From Hyperoodon ampullatus (taxonomy: Eukaryota; Chordata; Mammalia; Artiodactyla; Ziphiidae), in the NCBI GenBank assembly GCA_949752795.1, contig OX457058.1:155568353-155632352 (forward strand): 64,000 nt of DNA, given 5' to 3'. Made by a program: the position numbers and the translations under genes. The notes beneath the pieces are model-generated. The model was not told where the DNA came from. It ran no database searches and saw only the letters and a list, made by a program, of their open reading frames with translations. Shown here one piece after another: positions 23,212 to 35,729 of the stretch. Each line of letters starts with the position of its first letter. The stretch's first letter is position 1.

Positions 23212-24022
23212 TCCTTGGGATTTTCTACATAGAAAATCATGTCATCTACAAATAGGGACAGTTTTATTTCTTCCTTCAATTCTGTATGCATTCTTTTCTT
23301 GCTTTATTTCACTGGCAAGAATTTTCAATACCATGTTGAATAAGAATGATGACACATCCTTGCCTTGTTCCTGATCTTCAGGGGAAAGCATTCAGTCATC
23401 CACCGTTGTTTACTGTAGGCTTTTTATAGATGTTCTCTATCAAGATAAGGAAGTTCCCTTCTATTCAAATTTTTCTGAGAGTTTTAAAGAAATCATGAAT
23501 GGTGTTAAATTTTTTCAAATGCTTTTTCTGCATCTGTTGATATGATAATGTGATTTTTCTTTGTGAGCCTGGGAACATGGTGGATTACACTGATACATTT
23601 TTTGAATATTGAACCAACCTCATATCCTTGGAATAAACCCCAGTTGGTCATGGTTTATAGTTCTATGTATGTATTGATAAATTCTATTTGCTAATATTTT
23701 GTTAAGGATTTTTGTGTCTGTGTTCATGAAGGGTATTGATCTGCAGTTTTCTTCTTTGTACCGTCTTTGTCTCATTTTGGTATCAGAGTAATGCCAGCTT
23801 CATAAAATGAATTGGAATGTTCCCTTCTCCTCTGTTTCAGGAAGGTATTATAGAGAATTAGTGTTAATTATTTAAATTTTGGTAGGATTTTCTAGTGCAA
23901 CCATCTGGGCCTAGAGATTTCATTTTGGGGAGTATTTTAATTATTGATTCAATTTCATTGATAGTTTAGTGACTATTCAAATTATCTATTTCATACTGGA
24001 TGATTTGTGGTAGCTAGTGTTT

Positions 24023-24234
24023 ATTTTTTATTATTTTTTTTGCATTACACGGGCCTCTCACTGTTGTGGCCTCTCCCGTTGCAGAGCACAGGCTCTGGAC
24101 ACACAGGCTCAGCGGCCATGGCTCACGGACCTAGCTGCTATGCGGCATGTGGGATCTTCCCGGACTGGCACGTGAACCCGTGTCCCCTGCATCAGCAGGC
24201 GGACTCTCAACCACTGCGCCACCAGGGAAGCCCC
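24023..24234 (-). mobile_element. CHR-type SINE, antisense, with TSD
   Basis: A T-rich tail is followed by GGGCCTCTCACTGTTGTGGC and the reverse-complement CHR head ending GGGAAGCCCC. The TSD GTAGCTAGTGTTT lies at 24010-24022 and 24235-24247. The tail contains interspersed A bases (TTATTTTTTATTATTTTTTT), which suggests moderate age. Confidence 0.92.
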
Positions 24235-26015
24235 GTAGCTAGTGTTTTTTGAGGAAATGGTCCATGTCATTTACATTGTCAAATTTATGTATGTAGAATT
24301 GTTTGTAGTATTCTTTTATTATTCTTTTGATGTCTGAAGGTTTACAGTGACATCTCATGTTTCATTTGTAATATTGATAGTTTGTGTCTTCTCTCTTTTT
24401 TCTCTGTTAGCCTTGGCAAGAGGTTTTTCCAATTTTATTGATCTATTCAAGGAACCATCTCTATTTCATTGGTGTCTACAGTGTTTTTTTGTTTTCATTT
24501 TTATTAGTTTTTACTCTTTCTTTTTTCTTCTCCTTGCTTTGGATTCATTTTGCTCTTTTTCTAGATTCTTGAGGTATGAGCTTAGATGATTGATCTGAGA
24601 CTTTTCCTCTTTTCTATATATGCAGTTAGTGCTATAAATTTCTTTCTCAGTGCTGCTTTACCTCTGTCCCACAAATTTTGATATGTTGTATTTTTATTTT
24701 CCTTCAGTTTAACATATTATTTGATTTTTCTCAGATTCCTTTTATTACTTGTGTATTATTTAGAAGTGTCCTGTTTAGTTTATAACTGTTTGGAGAATTT
24801 CTTGTTACTTTTTTGTTAATTCTCTCTAGTTTGTTTCCATTTTGGTTGGCACATGCACTCTGTATGATTTCAAGTCTTTTAATTTTGTCAAGGTAAATTT
24901 TATGGCCCAGGATGAGGGCTGTTTTGGATGTGGGCTTTCCATGGATACTTGAAAGTAATGTGTATTCCTCTTCTGTTGGAGGGAGTGTTCTATAAATGTC
25001 ATTTAGATACTGTTGGTTGATGGTGTTGTTCAGTTCTTCTGTATTCTGTGATTTTCTACTTTACTTATTCTATCAGTTGAAGAGTGAGGGGTATGTAGTT
25101 TTCAAATATAATTGGATTGGCCTACTTCTCCTTTCAGTTTTAACAGTTTTTGCTTCACATATTTTGCAGCTCTGTTGTTTGGTACAGTCACACATAGGCT
25201 TATGTATTCTTGGTAAATTGATCCTTTTTTCATTATACGATAATCTTTTCTGTATATGGTAATTTTTGTCTTGAAATCTAATTTATATGATATTAGTAAA
25301 GCCACTCCTATTTTTTTAAATTAATTTTTGCATGATGTATGTTTTCCATTATTTTACTTTCATCCTGTCTATATCATTATACTGGAAATGAGTTTCTTGT
25401 AGGCAACATTTAGTTCAGTCTACTGGTATCATTTTAACAGTTTGTGTGAAATGTAGAAACCTCATATAAACCTCCCTTTATGTCTTTTTTACCCATTTAT
25501 AGTATAACATTAAATAATTTCTCTACATGCATTTAGAACCACATCAGACAGTGTAGTAGTTTTTACTTCAGTTGTCAGACATAATTTAGAAGAATCAAAG
25601 GGAGATGAAAAGTCTACTTTATTTACCTGTATTTTTGCCTATTGGGTTGTTCCTTCCTTCCTGATGTTTTAAGATTCTTTCTTTTGCCATTTCCTCCATT
25701 TAGAGAACTTCCATTAGCCATTATTTTAAGGTAGAGGAGCTGGCAACAAATTCTTTCAATTTTCTTTCATTTGAAAATATCTTGATTTCCTCTAACTCCT
25801 GAAGGACATTTTTACTAAATGAAAATTCTAGGTAGACAGTTGTTTTCAGCATTTGAAAAATGTTGTGTCATTTCCTTCTGGCTTCTGTGGTTCCTGATGA
25901 GAAATCCACTGTCATTTAAATTACTTTTCCATCATTGGTGAGATGTCATATTTCTCTGGCTGTTTTCAAGATATTTTTCTTTGTCTTTAATTTTCGAAGT
26001 TTGGCTGTGATGTGT

Positions 26016-26388
26016 TGTCTTAATCAGCTTGGACTGCCATGACAAAATACCACAGACTAGGTGGCTTAAACAACAAAAATGAACTTTCTCACATTTCTGG
26101 AGGCTGGAAGTCTGGGATCAGGTGCCTGTATAGTTGGGTTCTAGTGAGAGCTCTCTTCCTGACTTTCAGATGGCTGCTGCCTTCTTGCTATGTCCTCACA
26201 TGGCAGAGACAGAGATCTCTCTCTTTCCTCCTCTTCTTCTAGGCCAGTAATCCTATTGGATTAGGACCACACCCATATGAGCTCATTTAACCTTAATTAC
26301 CTCCTAAAAGTCCTATCTCCACATACAGTCACAATGGGGGTTAGAGCTTCAACATAGGAATTTGAGGGGCACAATTCAGTCTATTGTA
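26016..26388 (-). mobile_element. MLT1-type MaLR solo LTR, antisense
   Basis: It starts TGTCTTAATCAGCTTGGACTG. Internal blocks ACAAAATACCACAGACTAGG and TTTAACCTTAATTACCTCCT and the end CAATTCAGTCTATTGTA match an inverted MLT1. Flanks TGTGT (26011-26015) and TATGT (26389-26393) fit a 5-bp TSD with one mismatch. It splits the old L1 near the ORF1/ORF2 boundary. Confidence 0.82.
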
Positions 26389-27099
26389 TATGTCATGGTG
26401 TGTATTTTTTTTTTTTTTGATTTAATCTGCTTGCAGTTCATTCATCTTCTTGAATCTATAGGTTGATATCTTTTACCACATATGGGAAGTTTTAAGTCAT
26501 TACTTCTTTGACTTTTTTTTTCAGCCATGCTTCCTTTCCCCTCTTCTTCTGGGACTGGGACTTCAATAACATAATAAATGTTACATCTTTTGTTATAGTC
26601 CACAGGTCCCTGTGGCTCTGCTCATTTTTTTTTTCTATCTCTTTTCTCTCTTTTGCTCAGATTAGGTAATTTCTATTGTTCTGTCTCTCACTTCACTGAT
26701 TTTTTTTCCCTCTGTGTCCTGCATTCTACTGTTGTGCCATCCACTGAGCTTTTCATTTGGTTACTGTGTTTTTCAGTTCTAAAATGTCCATTTTGTTCTT
26801 ATTTATACTGTCTTTTTATTTGCTGACACTTTAATTTCTTTTTTGAGACTTTATTTTTTCATTTGTTTTAAGTGTGTTCATAATTGCTCATCGAAGCACT
26901 TTTATGATAGCCACTTAAAAATCTTTGTCAGAAAATTCTAACATCTCTGTCATCTCACTGTTGGCCTCTACTGATGTCTCCTTTCATTCAGTTTGAGATT
27001 GTCTTGGTTCTTGCTGTTACTCCTAATCTTCAGCTGAAATCTGAGCATTTTGTTAGTATGTTATGAGACTCTATATCTTACTTAAACTTTCTGATTTAC

Positions 27100-27960
27100 C
27101 TGGCTGTGTCTGACACTGTTCTGTTAGGGAACGGTGCAGGGAGCCACCCCCTTACCACTCAGTCCAGGTGGAAGTGTAGGTTCTCTACTCACTGTTGGTA
27201 CTTGAGGGGGCTTGTTACTCTTGAGAAGGGTTTGGAGACCCTACTCCCTGCTAGCCTCCACTGAGACCAAGATGATTGTGGAGGAGTTGCTTCCTTACTT
27301 CAAGATGGTGGTAAAAGACCTCCTGTAACACAAGCCCAGAAGGCATGGAGAGTGGTTGCTTATTACTGTAAAAAAAATTCAGGCTCCACATGTGGCGCTC
27401 ACTTGACACCATGAAGATGGGGGATTTTGTTATTGCATGGCAGAGATGAAAGTTTTGGCAACCCCTTGGCCTTTTCTGACACCACATGCATGGGCAAGTT
27501 GGGGTGCCTCATTATAGCCTGGCAAGGGTGGAGGTTTAGATTCCCCACTTGCTCTTTGCCGATCTGGGTAAGTGAAACCACTCTTTTTTCTTATGGTGTT
27601 TGGCTGGAGTACAGCAATTACTTTGTTAAAGTTTTCTGCCTTCCTAGACCTTTCCTGGTTCTTTGGCTTGATGGGGCTTTTTTTTTCATTTGCACCCTAT
27701 GGTATTTCTATGTCCAGTTTCACTAGTAGCTAAGTCTGAGATATATGAGACAAAAAGAAAACTCAAGGAACTCACTGATAGGTCATTCTTTTGGTCCCGA
27801 GGTCCCTACTCAGTCTCCCTTCTCTCTACCATTCAGAGTCTGTTTATGCTTATTTTACATATCATGTCTAGGGTTTTTAGTTGTACGTAATAGAAGGAAT
27901 AGGAACAGAGATGCCTACTCCATCTTCTCTGAAGTGGAGGTCTGGAAGTCTGTGCATTTG
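27100..27960 (-). repeat. 5' UTR of the old antisense L1, with degenerate internal repeats
   Basis: This region precedes ORF1 on the minus strand and ends at an L1-like 5' terminus near GAGATGCCTACTCCATCTTC. Within 27250-27570, related units recur (for example GTTATTGCATGGCAGAGATG near 27429 and TTATAGCCTGGCAAGGGTGG near 27511), a diverged tandem structure of roughly 80 bp per unit. Overlapping short frames of 60-99 codons are shadows of this. Confidence 0.55.
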
Positions 27961-29840
27961 TTTTGAAAACACCAAAGCACTTGATAAATGTATGATAACT
28001 GAGGGACCATTTGATGGTCAGTTATAGGCTGACTCTCGAGGGACTCAGAGTAAGGCTCCCAGGGAGCTTCTCTGAGGTACTGGACTCTCCTTAGTCTCTG
28101 GCCCAGTGGATGAGAATTTTCCATCTCTCTGTTTTACTGCTTCTAATGGCCTTAAACCTTTCTTCTGTTTTCACTTATTTTGGTACCGACTTCTAACTAC
28201 TCTGTCCTGCTCTATCACACTCAACTTTTAACTGCTGCCTTGTGAACCCATGCTTAACTGGGCCTTAATAACTGGCTGTATATTGCCTATTTTTGATAAT
28301 AATTTGTATTTGCTATCACTGTAGCCATACCCTTGTTTTACTAGATCCTTGGAAAGTCACAGCACTGTCATGGTCTTTAATTGCTTTTGTCAGTTACCTC
28401 TAGCCATTGACTTGCCCGTTTGTGGAACAAGTCCTCTGGAAAAGTGCAAAACAGAAGAGAAGCCCTTCCTTCAAGATGCTAATAGTTTCAGAGGGAAACT
28501 AGAATTAATTACAACTAGGGGAAATTTTCTGGTGCCTTTCATCTACACTACATTCATTGTTTTCTTTTACTTTTAAGGGATAAGGAACAGAAAATAAAAT
28601 AAATAATTGGCTATATTGAGTTTTGTTCTTTTCCTTTTCCCTCAATTTTGAGAATTTGCAGAGAAATAACTGCAAAACATTTTACTTTATTCTACTAAGA
28701 ATATTAAAAGGGAATGATGTGGCCATGGTAGAAAAGATATTTTTCTTAAGAGAAAATTCTCTCAGAAATAGAAAAAATATAGCAGTCTCTTATTATGAGT
28801 TGCCCTTGGAGCCAAGAAGTAGTAGTTATTCCTTCCATCCATTCCATTCCTAATGCAATAGGTAAGAGACAGAAAGGTTACATCTGAAAATTTCCCTGAC
28901 CTCTAAAGAAAGTTTTCGCTTCTTCCTATGTCTGATAGTAATTTTACTGGTTGTGTTTTTAGGACCGAACATCCTCCTCCACCAAAGTGGCAACAGTTTT
29001 CCCTTCTTGAGCTTCGTGAGAATCTTCTACAGAAATTTTACCTAGCTGTCAGTCTAGTAACCCTCAAGTACTTAGTTTATTTCATGGGATTACTTTTAAT
29101 GCCTTGGCCAGATCAAACTAGTGAGTTGGGGAGCCTGGGTTTGATCCCAGGTTAGCTGGATTCCAAAGCACACAACTTTAAAGCGTTATTGTGCTCTTTA
29201 AAATGGTGTTTCAGTCTCCCTGCGCGTAGTGAGTGATGAATCTCTGAATGGCTGATGAACTGTTCTGAACGATGTGGTTTATTATACATTATGCATTGTG
29301 TGCTGTGTGTCACTGACCTGGTAAGGGTCTATGCGTGCTCTTCTGTATATTGATAAGATGAGGAAAATGATACTTTCTGTCTGCCCTGAGGATGTTATGA
29401 GTATTAAACATCTCTGAAGAAAAGTTCTACAAGCATACCTTTATCATTTGATAACAAGAAAAGTCTGAATTGGTGAAAAATCAGAATAAGTGATTACTTA
29501 AAATTTTAAAAAAGCACATTCAAGAACATTCAGTAAAGAGAACAATGATTTATTAAGTGGATATATGTTTTTTTAAAAATTGAGTTTGTAATAATTCTTA
29601 GGAAATTTATATTTACATGAATTATAAGCAAGAAGGTGCTACCCAAGTGCATAAAAGCAGTTTGTTCTTTTAAGAAACTTGGTCATTCTCTCTGAGATCT
29701 CAAGCATATGATGATATTCCTTAACAAACCCTTTTATATAGCAGAAGAGTAACCTGAAGGTGAGGTACACATAAATGGTCATAGATTTCAAATATGAAAG
29801 ATGTAAATGATTTAGGGTTTACTCTGAGTGCCTACTCAAC
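27961..29840. other. Unique DNA, nothing recognised
   Basis: AT-rich DNA with no identified repeat. Plus-strand frames of 75-76 codons at 28349, 28623 and 28928 have no domain and no linking splice logic that I could establish. Confidence 0.45.
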
Positions 29841-29844
29841 GTGG

Positions 29845-30345
29845 TAGAACAGAGCAGTATTCTGAAGTTAGATGGATCTGGATTCTCATCTTGAAACCAC
29901 CTTTAATCACGTGACCATGAGCAGGTTACTAAGCATCTCCACCACCAGGTATTCTCATTTCTAAAATGGGAAGAATACCAGGTACACAGATCGCATAAAA
30001 TTGTTGGGGGGCTTCCCTGGTGGCGCAGTGGTTGGGAGTCTGCCTGCCGATGCAGGGGACGCGGGTTTGCGCCACGGTCCAGGAGGATCCCGCATGCCGC
30101 GGAGCGGCTGGGCCCGTGAGCGATGGCCTCTGAGTCTGCGCATCCGGAGCCTGTGCTCCACAACGGGAGAGGCCACAACAGTGAGAGGCCCGCGTACCGC
30201 AAAAAAAAAAAAAAAAATGTTGGGATATTGAATGAGATAATGCATGGAAAGTGCTATGAACAGTACTCGCAGCATAACAAAGGCCAACTGCTTCTATTAT
30301 TAATGTTGTGTTAGCACTATTAATAAGAAGTAATAAAGATGATGC
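29845..30345 (+). repeat. MIR split by a SINE
   Basis: The left part (29845-30001) has the MIR order AGTTAGATGGATCTGGATTC, GACCATGAGCAGGTTACTAA, TTCTCATTTCTAAAATGGG. The right part (30218-30345) resumes with GATATTGAATGAGATAATGC. The CHR SINE at 30009 interrupts it. Confidence 0.7.
30009..30217 (+). mobile_element. CHR-type SINE inserted in a MIR
   Basis: The CHR head CTTCCCTGGTGGCGCAGTGG lies at 30012, and the element ends GCGTACCGC with a 17-base A run. A short TSD, TGTTGGG, occurs at 30002-30008 and 30218-30224; a longer version with one mismatch in the preceding A tract is possible. The B box reads GGGTTTGCGCCACGG, which is degraded. Confidence 0.9.
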
Positions 30346-33300
30346 TCTTTCCCTCTGAGAGGTTTAGGTAATAATTGAGTCTATATTTGTTCGCAACACA
30401 AGATGACAAATCCACGTATAGCATCTTACCCCCTCATTTCTGCTTCTTGTCTAAAGTAGGAGCAAAGAAATGACAGATTCAATCTAAAATATTCTTGGGT
30501 GGCTCAGCTAACCCTGGGGTTAGGACTGCTGTGTCACAGGTGTGAAACAAGAGTATTTCAAGAGTCTTGCATTTATTCCAGAGTATTCCAGATGTTTGCA
30601 GCTACCTTGAAGCTCAGAACCAGCCAGTAGGGAGAAGGGGCCCCGGGGAACTGTTTGCCGTAGGAAGAAAGCTGGCTTTTGCGCTGACTTCTTTTCTGCT
30701 CACGGCAATAGCAACTCCACTTCATAATATCCTCTCTAGTCATGCATTCTGATCAAAGTAGTTATTTAAAGGTTGTTGCTAATAAGAGAGTAGATACCCC
30801 CGGTATTTCCCAGAACAGAGCTCGCATTCTGGGAATCTTGGGTCCATGTGACTTCCTGAGTAGGTGATTCACACTGAGCAAGGAGATAGGTTCGGCATGA
30901 CACAATCTGCAGATGCAAATAAATCCCCAGACAGAGGATGAGGTTGCTGAGTGTCCCTTTTGCCAGCTGAAGCTCCCAGTGTGTGCACAAAACACCCCAT
31001 CCCAGGCCCCAGATGTGTGCAGGTTTCTAATTGCCAGCGCTTTCCTAAGATTTGAAGGGTGAGAGAGTTGCAAAATCACGAGCACCGAGGGCGGTGTTAG
31101 GAAGGCAGCTTCCTGCACACTGTTGTAGGTGTTCGTGAGATTATCAATTGCTCCGGGAGAGACACAGGACTGGAGGGCTTAGGGAATGTGGTGGTCCCCC
31201 TCTTCGTGGTTTCTGCTCCCTGAGGTGGTGCTTTGCTAGAGAAATGTACCCTGTACTTCCATTTCTGCAGTGAAATTAACTCGAGCTTGGCAGGTAAGTC
31301 TTTCAGGTCACCTTTAAAAAAAAAAAAGGTATGAGAGCTGTGGTGGGCTGTGCCGTACCCCGTTCGCTTACATCAGACACATTTTATTGGTGCAGAAGTG
31401 GTATTTGGAAGCTTAAATGTGGAGCAGAGGTTTGCAGCAGCCAGATGAACTACGTGGCCCTGGGGGAAGAGGTAGGGGCACAAACAAAAGGAAGGGAAGG
31501 GGACTCGGGCATTTTCTCCCGTTTTGCTTGGAAATTTTGCCTCCAGGCTGGTGCCTAGCTCCAGGACAGGGTCTTTGGCATGAGATATAGCTGTGATCTT
31601 CCCTATTTTTCTTTTTTTTTTTTCTTCTGTGTTTTTTTCCTGCTTGTTTAGTTACCACTGCATGGGAGCAGACAGACAGGAGCAGGGTTGCATGCTGTCA
31701 ATACAGGCTGAAGAAGTCAGTAAGCAGCCAGACAGGGAGTGAAATGGGAGGGGGCAGCTCTAGATTTCTTAGGTTATTTCTTGTGAGGTTTTCAGAACTT
31801 GTGTGATTCAGGCTTGTCAGATGCTATTTTGAGCTGGGCTGAGGCAAACACGTTCCCTTGGTGCACCAGATGTTGCCTGCAGCCTCCCAATTTCCAGAGG
31901 CACCTGGGTTGACTTTCCTGGGGGCAAGGGGTTGTCCAGGCAAGGGATAGGAATGAGGGACTGGGAAATTACCACGGGGAAGGTAAATGTTCTATTGCTC
32001 TGGAGTTTAGTAGAAATCGTAATACGACCCTGGAGATAATTATTAGGATGGCAGTGATTGGCTTGGGGGAATGAGGAACTGTGCCTCATTCAACTCACTG
32101 TGTGGATCAGAGTGAATGCTTAGTACATGCATGTTGATTGAATATTAGTACCAAAATGTGTACTTTTTGGGTGAGCTCAGATTCATATGCTGGGTTATCC
32201 TTGAATGTCAAGGTGGAGTAATAAGAACAGCTAATCCTAATTGGAGGGTAAATTATGAAGAAGAGATGAGTTCTGCTGACTAGTAGAATAATATCCTCAA
32301 GTGGAAGCATTGGACAGGGAGACACAAATACAGAGCTTGCCTATCTATCTGTCTATCTATTTTTCTATCTATCTATCTATCCATTCATTTCTCTCTCTCA
32401 TTTATTAACCACCTGGTTCCAGGAGAATTTCAGGTAGGTTATAAGACAGACTTAATGCAGATTAACATCATTAGAGATAAAAATGACAAAAGATAAGCCT
32501 TCATCCCGAGGTCGATCTTCTGTGGTTCTGCAGTGACATGGCCTACAGATGACTGAAATGTAAGAGTAACTGTAATTCTTGACTTAAGCATTTATTTCAA
32601 CTTCATCTTCCACCAGCCTCATTCCAGATACTGCAGACATGGAGGAAAGTAGACAGATGCTTGGCCCTCCTCTCAGCAAAAGGCAGGTAACAGTGGCACA
32701 GGTGATTGAGTCATACATGGAGGGCTGGTTGCACATATGCCCTTGGGAGGTGATAAAGCAGATAACTGGGTGGTCCTTCTCCACTCTTTAACCTGGGCTG
32801 CTCTTTTGTAGCCACATGGTGCTTTGCTTACTTTTTCTCCCCATATTTGAAACAGAAACAGGAAAAGTATGGTCTGCGTTCCCATGGTCTCCCTGCTTGA
32901 TATAATATTCTATTATTTTCTCAGCTACTAAAATATTCTATTATCACTGACCACTTCCTCCTCTGCTCAGTGTTTTTGTCACTGGCTGCAGTTTACATAA
33001 AATGACACAGGCTTGTCAGCTTGAATTGCATGGAGTGTGAGTGCTGTGGATGGGGAGGGGATTCTGGGTGCGCTGATGAATTCCTGCAACTGCCAGGGCT
33101 GGGAGCCTGGCTGGGAGCCAAGTGGATTGTGGACAGATGCTTTACATGCTGGGTCGACTTGGCTTAGCTCATATTCCCAGGTTCTGACCTGGAGCTGGGG
33201 GAGGGACACATTCATTCACTCGGCCTGCACAGAAATATTGACTTAACATCTGCTATGTGAGGGCATAGAGTCCTTGTGCACTTGAGAGTCAACTGCAGGG

Positions 33301-33365
33301 GTCCCTTACCCCACGAAGTCTACTCTGCTACCCACGTAGGAGATGCTGTTCCATTGTCTCATTTG
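30346..33365. other. Unique DNA with moderate GC, no gene identified
   Basis: This is one of the least repeat-covered parts of the window. A polypyrimidine tract plus AG at 31269-31270 and a perfect CAGGTAAGT donor at 31291-31299 bracket a 23-bp stretch, but no reading frame supports an exon. A degenerate (TATC)n tract lies at 32339-32382. The remaining frames, up to 118 codons at 30762-31118, are unsupported. Confidence 0.4.
32339..32382. repeat. Degenerate (TATC)n microsatellite
   Basis: Tetranucleotide CTAT/TATC units are interrupted by TGTC and a T run. Confidence 0.9.
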
Positions 33366-33369
33366 TTTA

Positions 33370-33500
33370 TCTTGGGAGGGAAAAGAGTTTTTTCCCATTT
33401 CATGAATGAGGGAACTGAGACATGTTTTAAGCACCTTGCCTAAGATCACACAGCTAGTGAATAGTTGAATCATAATTGGAACTCTGTTTACTTTGAAGTA
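33370..33500 (-). repeat. MIR core, antisense
   Basis: It contains CATTTCATGAATGAGGGAAC, then ACCTTGCCTAAGATCACACA and GCTAGTGAATAGTTGAATCA, the antisense MIR core. A 199-codon minus-strand frame at 33306-33905 runs over this MIR and is therefore very unlikely to be a gene. Confidence 0.7.
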
Positions 33501-35140
33501 TGGGTTTGTTTCAACAACACCACACATTGTAAGGAAAAACACCTTCAGAAAAGACTCTTTTATAAGACACGTTAAGGGTTGAAAAGTTTGCTTAGGGAGG
33601 GCCCGTAGAGGAGTAGAAATTAAGGTGGGCCTTGAGCGGATGACAAAGAAGCTCAGTCCAAACTGGCTTAAACAAAAAGGAGGGTTTATTGGCTCATGTA
33701 CCTGAGAAGACGTCCCCAAGGTCTGGATTTCCTTCAGTGTGTTCTTGTCTCCTTCTGTGTTGGCTTTATCCTCAGGATCTGCCCACTGACTTCTGGACTC
33801 TCCCACCCAGTAGCAGCAGCCCCCTTCCCTCCTGGCAGTGGGATGATTGCAGGAGTTTAAGGCCCCCAGGCAGTTCCTGAGCTCAGTTTCTCTCATTGGA
33901 CCCAACTGTGGCCGGGGCGGGAAGACAAATTAATGGGCCGTTCAGCACCTTCCCCCAGAGTGCAGAAGTGAAACTAGCAGAGAGGCAAGTTCCCCAGAGG
34001 AAAATGAGGGTGGGAGCAGGGGAGATGGATGCTTGGCGGCCTACCAGCGTCCCCTGGCAGAGGACTTAGAGAGGCAAGGGGAGCAGAAATAGTCACAGCA
34101 GGAGCAGTGGTGGCACCTAGGGGTGGGTGGGTCTGGGTCAGGAGTCAGGATACCAGGCAACTCTGCCTTTGCCAGGTATGACTTCTTACCAGGGTCATCT
34201 GACCCTTGAACCACCGTGTTGCGCTTGGTAACTCCCTCTTGAACTCTAGTGGGCGGGGATGGGGGGATGGGTCTTAGAATAATGAGGCATAAATAAGTAT
34301 ATCCAGTAGGGTGGGTCATATCAGTGTAAATGGGTGCTGGTCCTTCCCCTGGTTGCTCCTAAGATGCTCTATCTCTGCTCTGGGGCTGCACAAACCCTGC
34401 ACCATAAGGGTCCATTGATGTTGGTTCCTGGCCACGCCCTCCAGTCTAAGTTGGGTCTTGTAGGTCACCGTCTGCTCAGGGATAAAGCAGCCTGTAAGGA
34501 GACAGACAGAGGGTCTCAGGGATTGGAAGCCTGTTGAATGGTCCTAGGAGGATGCAACAGTTGTTGTTTCACCAACCCTCTATTAACCAACGCCTAGGTT
34601 TGTTCAAGGGGCTTATGCATCTGGGGGTTTATGCTGAAGTCATGAGGAGGGAGCTCAGTGTTTGGTCCATCAAACCATAGAGCTCATGTGTTTTTTTCTT
34701 TCTCAGAGAAGCTTCATGGGTAATGGGAAAGAATGCTGTCCTAGGAGGAATCAGGAGACATAAGCTTGGTCTGTATCTACTGTTCCTCATTTGACAATTT
34801 TTTTTTTTTTTTACAAATTACTTTAATTTCTGAGCCTTATCTGTAAAGTGGGGGTGAGAGTTCCTTCCAGGTTTGTGAGCATCAAACAAGAAAGTAGGCA
34901 ACAGCATGCCTGACTGCTCGTAAGAGTTTTTCTTCTCTTCCTTCCTCAGATAGAATTATTTTACATTCAAGCTTTGTTATCCAAGTAGAGAAACCCAGGT
35001 TATGCTTTGGGAGGCCATTCCTGCCTGTGTTTGAGTCAAACTAGATTTAGCAGGTGCAAAGGGCTGCAGAAGTGACTTGACGGTTGATAGAATGACAGCC
35101 AGGATTCTGACGGGCATCAGGAGTCCTGAATGTTGACTCT
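33501..35140. other. Unique or unassigned old repeat DNA
   Basis: 33620-33910 resembles a class of old interspersed repeat (ACTGGCTTAAACAAAAAGGA, then GGTTTATTGGCTCATGTACC), similar in style to 36960-37200. I cannot name the family. MIR traces occur at 34730-34890. No gene was recognised. Confidence 0.35.
34730..34890 (+). repeat. MIR remnant with internal T run
   Basis: MIR-like order: TCAGGAGACATAAGCTTGGT, then CTGAGCCTTATCTGTAAAGT, then AGGTTTGTGAGCATCAAAC. A T run at 34799-34813 interrupts it. Confidence 0.5.
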
Positions 35141-35149
35141 TTGAGTGCC

Positions 35150-35489
35150 ACACTGCAGTCATCCTCTGAGCTTCCTCCACCCGTGCTTTGTTCCTTTGTA
35201 AATGATGCCACACCACACCCAGTTACACTCGGGAATCATCCTAGCTTCCATGTCTTTGCCTCTCTCTGCTGCTGCTTAGCCTCTCCATTCTGCCTTTACA
35301 CATCCCATCAGTCAACGAAGTCCTATTGATTTTATAACCAAATCCCGCTTAAACCCACACCATCCTATTCATCCCTAGTGTTCCCATGCTGCCTCATCCC
35401 TCACTGAACTCTTATAATTGCTGCCTCGCCGTACACGGCATAAAGAGTACTCAACAAATGGTTTTTGAATGAATGAGGAATGAGATAAT
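35150..35489 (+). repeat. Possible L2-like 3' fragment
   Basis: Pyrimidine-rich blocks end in AGAGTACTCAACAAATGG and TTTTTGAATGAATGAGG, which resembles an L2-class tail. The body is diverged and the call is tentative. Confidence 0.4.
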
Positions 35490-35505
35490 GAGATAGGTAA
35501 AATTT

Positions 35506-35713
35506 TTTTTTTTTTTTTTTTGCGGTACGCGGGCCTCTCACTGTTGTGGCCTCTCCCGTTGTGGAGCACAGGCTCCGGACGCACAGGCTCAGCGGCCATG
35601 GCTCACGGGCCTAGCCACTCTGCAGCATGTGGGATCTTCCCGGACCGGGGCACGAACCTGTGTCCCCTGCATTGGCAGGTGGACTCTCAACCACTGCGCC
35701 ACCAGGGAAGCCC
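35506..35713 (-). mobile_element. CHR-type SINE, antisense, with perfect TSD
   Basis: The T run is followed by GCGGTACGCGGGCCTCTCAC and the reverse-complement head ending CCAGGGAAGCCC. The TSD GAGATAGGTAAAATTT lies at 35490-35505 and 35714-35729. Confidence 0.95.
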
Positions 35714-35729
35714 GAGATAGGTAAAATTT

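Larger units (their letters stand above)
22010..27960 (-). mobile_element. Old L1 (L1M-type), antisense, near complete, interrupted
   Basis: The minus-strand order is 5' UTR (about 27960-27100), ORF1 (about 27100-25900), ORF2 (about 25700-22200) and 3' UTR (about 22200-22010). Readable ORF2p pieces include GGISLSNFKTYIGIVINTVWYWWRDR (22266-22571), [15 protein letters not shown] (near 23240) and a region near 25100-25300 (AALLISYKLDFK-like, NNRAAKYVKQKLLKL). Insertions within it are an older-type CHR SINE (22920-23108), a (TG)n tract (23173-23209), a younger CHR SINE (24023-24234) and an MLT1 LTR (26016-26388). Stops and indels occur throughout. Confidence 0.85.

Noticed and set aside
33306..33905. 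199-codon minus-strand frame
   Set aside because: It runs through an antisense MIR core at 33370-33500 and unassigned repeat-like DNA, with no domain.
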